The notes under the pieces are model-generated. The model searched no databases. It saw only the letters and a list, made by a program, of their open reading frames with translations, and was not told the DNA's origin. The translations under genes were made by a program, and so were the position numbers. A stretch of DNA of 64,000 bases from Synechococcus sp. BIOS-E4-1 (lineage in GTDB: Bacteria; Cyanobacteriota; Cyanobacteriia; PCC-6307; Cyanobiaceae): the NCBI RefSeq assembly GCF_014279995.1, contig NZ_CP047935.1, forward strand, positions 1,323,494-1,387,493. The letters run 5' to 3'. How positions within the stretch are numbered: the first letter of the stretch is position 1; each line of letters begins with the position of its first letter. Positions 61,179 through 64,000 of the stretch are shown here, in pieces.

Positions 61179-62642
61179 ATGGCGATCGCCGAATGGCGTC
61201 AGCAACTGGCGAACGGGGAGGTGTCCGCGAGGGAACTCACCGACCATCACCTGGCCAGGATTGATGCGGTCGACCCCAGCGTGCATGCCTTTCTTGAAGT
61301 CACGGCAGAGCGCGCCCGCGCCGACGCCGATCGCATTGATGAGGCGCGATCTGCCGGCGAGGATCTGCCCCCATTGGCTGGGATTCCCCTTGGTATCAAA
61401 GACAATCTCTGCACCAGGGGAGTGCGCACAACTTGCTCCAGTCGCATGCTTGAGCAGTTCGTACCTCCCTATGAATCCACGGTGACCGATCGGCTCTGGG
61501 CTTCCGGAGCGGTTCTTCTGGGCAAGACCAACCTGGACGAATTCGCCATGGGTGGCTCAACCGAAACCTCCGCCTTCGGTGCCACTGCCAATCCCTGGAA
61601 TCCTGAACATGTGCCTGGGGGCAGTTCCGGTGGCAGTGCCGCTGCTGTTGCCGCTGGCGAGTGCCTGGCCTCCATCGGCTCCGACACCGGTGGTTCGATT
61701 CGTCAGCCCGCATCCTTCTGTGGGGTGGTTGGCCTCAAGCCCACCTACGGGCGAGTGAGTCGCTACGGCTTGGTGGCTTTTGCCAGCTCCCTTGATCAGG
61801 TGGGACCCTTCAGTTCATCGGTGGCGGATACCGCTGAACTGCTTCAGGTCATGGCAGGTTCTGATCCTCGTGATTCGACCTGTCTAAATGTTCCAGTTCC
61901 TGACTACACCTCTGCTCTTGCCGCTCCGGTGAAGGGTTTGCGAGTAGGTCTGGTCACCGAGTGCTTTGACCAGGACGGATTGGACCCACAGGTGAAGGCG
62001 TCGGTGCTGGCGGCTGCAGATCAGCTCCAGGCCCTTGGGGCCGAACTGGTGGATGTGAGCTGCCCCCGCTTCAACGATGGCATCGCCACCTATTACGTGA
62101 TCGCTCCCTCGGAGGCCTCCGCCAATCTCGCTCGCTACGACGGTGTGAAATACGGCTATCGAGCCGAGGATGCAACATCTCTGGCGGCCATGACGGCCCA
62201 AAGTCGTGCGGAGGGTTTCGGCAGTGAGGTGCAACGCCGGATCTTGATCGGCACTTATGCCCTTTCAGCCGGTTATGTCGATGCTTACTACAAAAAAGCT
62301 CAGCAGGTGAGAACGCTGATCCGGCGCGATTTTGACTCGGCTTTCGAGTCGGTGGATGTGCTGTTGACACCCACTGCCCCAAGCACGGCGTTCCGCAACG
62401 GGGCCCATGCGGATGATCCCCTGGCCATGTATCTCTCGGATCTGCTAACTATCCCGGCCAATCTCGCTGGCCTACCGGCCATCAGTGTCCCCTGTGGTTT
62501 CGATGCTGGTGGTCTGCCAATCGGCGTGCAGCTGATCGGCAATGTGCTGGAGGAGCCCCTTCTGCTTCAGGTAGCGCATCAGTACGAGCAGGCTGCGGAG
62601 GTGATGAAGTCAAGGCCCGAAGCTGCGCTTGTGCCGGCTTGA
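61179..62642 (+). CDS. gatA: Glutamyl-tRNA(Gln) amidotransferase subunit A
   Basis: 487 residues. Amidase-signature triad: Lys in [11 protein letters not shown], Ser in [20 protein letters not shown], and Ser in [15 protein letters not shown]. It supplies ammonia for transamidation of misacylated Glu-tRNA(Gln), needed because cyanobacteria lack GlnRS. GatB and GatC are not in the window. Followed by dnaE 89 bp downstream. Confidence 0.95.
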   Translation: MAIAEWRQQLANGEVSARELTDHHLARIDAVDPSVHAFLEVTAERARADADRIDEARSAGEDLPPLAGIPLGIKDNLCTRGVRTTCSSRMLEQFVPPYESTVTDRLWASGAVLLGKTNLDEFAMGGSTETSAFGATANPWNPEHVPGGSSGGSAAAVAAGECLASIGSDTGGSIRQPASFCGVVGLKPTYGRVSRYGLVAFASSLDQVGPFSSSVADTAELLQVMAGSDPRDSTCLNVPVPDYTSALAAPVKGLRVGLVTECFDQDGLDPQVKASVLAAADQLQALGAELVDVSCPRFNDGIATYYVIAPSEASANLARYDGVKYGYRAEDATSLAAMTAQSRAEGFGSEVQRRILIGTYALSAGYVDAYYKKAQQVRTLIRRDFDSAFESVDVLLTPTAPSTAFRNGAHADDPLAMYLSDLLTIPANLAGLPAISVPCGFDAGGLPIGVQLIGNVLEEPLLLQVAHQYEQAAEVMKSRPEAALVPA

Positions 62643-62731
62643 CAGCAACGGTGGAGCCTGGGCGGCACCGCATCTGGTGTTGCCTTGGTTACCTGTGCGC
62701 TGCATCTTGCGCATGCGCCTAGGCTGGGTGC

Positions 62732-64000
62732 ATGGCATTCGTCCCTCTCCACAACCACAGCGACTACAGCCTGCTGGATGGTGCTTCCCAGCTGCCTCAG
62801 ATGGTGGAACGCGCCAAGGAGCTGGGAATGCCGGCTCTGGCTCTCACCGATCATGGGGTGATGTACGGCGCTGTTGAGCTGCTCAAGCTCTGCAAGGGCA
62901 GTGGTGTGAAGCCGATCATCGGCAACGAGATGTATGTCATCAACGGTTCGATTGATGACCCCCAACCGAAGAAGGAGCGTCGATATCACCTGGTGGTGCT
63001 CGCCAAAAATGCCGTTGGATATCGCAATCTCGTCAAGCTCACCAGCATCAGTCACCTGCGTGGCATGCGTGGCCGCGGAATTTTTTCACGCGCCTGCATT
63101 GATAAGCACCTACTTGCTCAGTATTCCGAGGGTCTGATCGTTGCCACAGCCTGCCTGGGTGGGGAGATTCCCCAGGCCATCATGCGTGAACGACCTGATG
63201 TGGCCCGTGATGTTGCCCGATGGTATCAGAGCGTTTTCGGTGATGACTTCTATCTGGAAATTCAGGATCACGGGTCGCCGGAAGATCGCATCGTCAATGT
63301 GGAGATCGTCAAGATCGCCAGTGAACTGGGCATCAAGGTTGTGGCCACCAACGATGCGCACTACCTCACGCGCAACGATGTGGAGGCCCATGACGCTCTG
63401 CTGTGTGTGCTCACGGGCAAGCTGATCAGCGACGAAAAGCGCCTTCGCTACACCGGTACCGAATACCTCAAATCGGAGGAGGAGATGGGCCATCTCTTCG
63501 CCGATCACCTCGAGCCTGAGGTGGTACAGGAAGCGATTGCCAACACTGTTGCCGTCGCAGAAAAAGTCGAGGACTACGACATCCTGGGTCGCTATCAGAT
63601 GCCCCGTTTTCCGATCCCTGATGGCCATACCCCTGTCACCTATCTGCGAGAAGTCACCGAGCAGGGCCTGCGCGACCGTCTCGACCTGACAGCGACAGAC
63701 ACCATCGAGGCGGTGTACGCGGATCGGATGGTGTACGAACTAAAGATCATGGAACAGATGGGGTTTCCCACCTATTTCCTGGTTGTCTGGGATTACATCC
63801 GTTTTGCTCGCGAACAGAGTATCCCTGTGGGTCCGGGTCGTGGTTCGGCAGCAGGCTCACTGGTGGCCTATGCGCTCGGGATCACCAACATCGATCCGGT
63901 GAGCAACGGCCTGTTGTTTGAGAGGTTTCTCAATCCGGAACGCAAGTCGATGCCTGATATCGACACCGACTTCTGCATTGAGCGCCGCGGCGAGGTGATC
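62732..64000 (+). CDS. dnaE: DNA polymerase III alpha subunit, 5' part
   Basis: First 423 residues; gene continues past the right edge. PHP domain at the N-terminus ([40 protein letters not shown]), then the start of the polymerase palm: [20 protein letters not shown] and [17 protein letters not shown], containing the catalytic aspartates. ATG 62732 gives the usual [13 protein letters not shown] start. Main replicative polymerase. Confidence 0.96.
   Translation, partial: MAFVPLHNHSDYSLLDGASQLPQMVERAKELGMPALALTDHGVMYGAVELLKLCKGSGVKPIIGNEMYVINGSIDDPQPKKERRYHLVVLAKNAVGYRNLVKLTSISHLRGMRGRGIFSRACIDKHLLAQYSEGLIVATACLGGEIPQAIMRERPDVARDVARWYQSVFGDDFYLEIQDHGSPEDRIVNVEIVKIASELGIKVVATNDAHYLTRNDVEAHDALLCVLTGKLISDEKRLRYTGTEYLKSEEEMGHLFADHLEPEVVQEAIANTVAVAEKVEDYDILGRYQMPRFPIPDGHTPVTYLREVTEQGLRDRLDLTATDTIEAVYADRMVYELKIMEQMGFPTYFLVVWDYIRFAREQSIPVGPGRGSAAGSLVAYALGITNIDPVSNGLLFERFLNPERKSMPDIDTDFCIERRGEVI

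Overview
The window is chromosomal DNA of a marine picocyanobacterium, most likely Synechococcus. Pointers are oxygenic-phototroph quinone genes (menD, menB, a solanesyl-type prenyl diphosphate synthase), an SLH-plus-porin outer-membrane protein, a FutA/IdiA iron-binding protein, PstS next to a PtrA-like Crp regulator, cyanobacterial DUF families (DUF760, DUF1816, DUF1350, DUF4336) and ProcA/Nif11-type precursor peptides. Most of the window is GC-rich and gene-dense; one segment, about 19.2-29.3 kb, is visibly AT-richer and is a mobile island.

Layout. 1-3 kb: 5' part of a very large LVIVD-repeat protein (minus strand, runs off the left edge). 3.5-19.1 kb: core genes: chromate transporter, DUF4336, lepB/DUF760, menD-menB, an L,D-transpeptidase, glgA, murF, a phosphoesterase with a lipid kinase fused to a methylglyoxal-synthase-like domain, and glmU. 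19.17-29.31 kb: island bounded by an 18/19-bp direct repeat. It opens with a tyrosine integrase, then a degenerate tRNA-like element, then seven Nif11-leader precursor peptides. Five of these are tandem promoter-gene units with near-identical leaders and unrelated cores, and one more is on the minus strand. Two sets of small unrecognised genes follow, one a tightly overlapping operon whose first protein resembles phage scaffolding proteins. 29.4-32.1 kb: methyltransferase and aroA. 33.2-37.2 kb: porin, small secreted protein, PiuC-like dioxygenase and iron-binding protein, a probable iron-acquisition neighbourhood. 37.1-43.3 kb: UbiD-type decarboxylase, ComB-like phosphatase, nitrilase, AMIN-amidase, murI, sds. 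44-45 kb is gene-poor. 45.2-55.7 kb: acs, a VOC protein, DUF1350 hydrolase, peroxiredoxin Q, exonuclease, pstS-ptrA, tRNA-Pro, msrA, ABC exporter. 55.9-64 kb: trpD, carA, STAS protein, Mini-III RNase, RlmB-type methylase, DUF1816, gatA and the 5' part of dnaE.

The most interesting part is the island. It combines a site-specific recombinase, a multi-copy set of ribosomally made peptide precursors with hypervariable cores but fixed promoter spacing, and a possible phage-related operon. No lanthionine synthetase or peptidase-transporter is in the window, so any modification enzymes must be encoded elsewhere.
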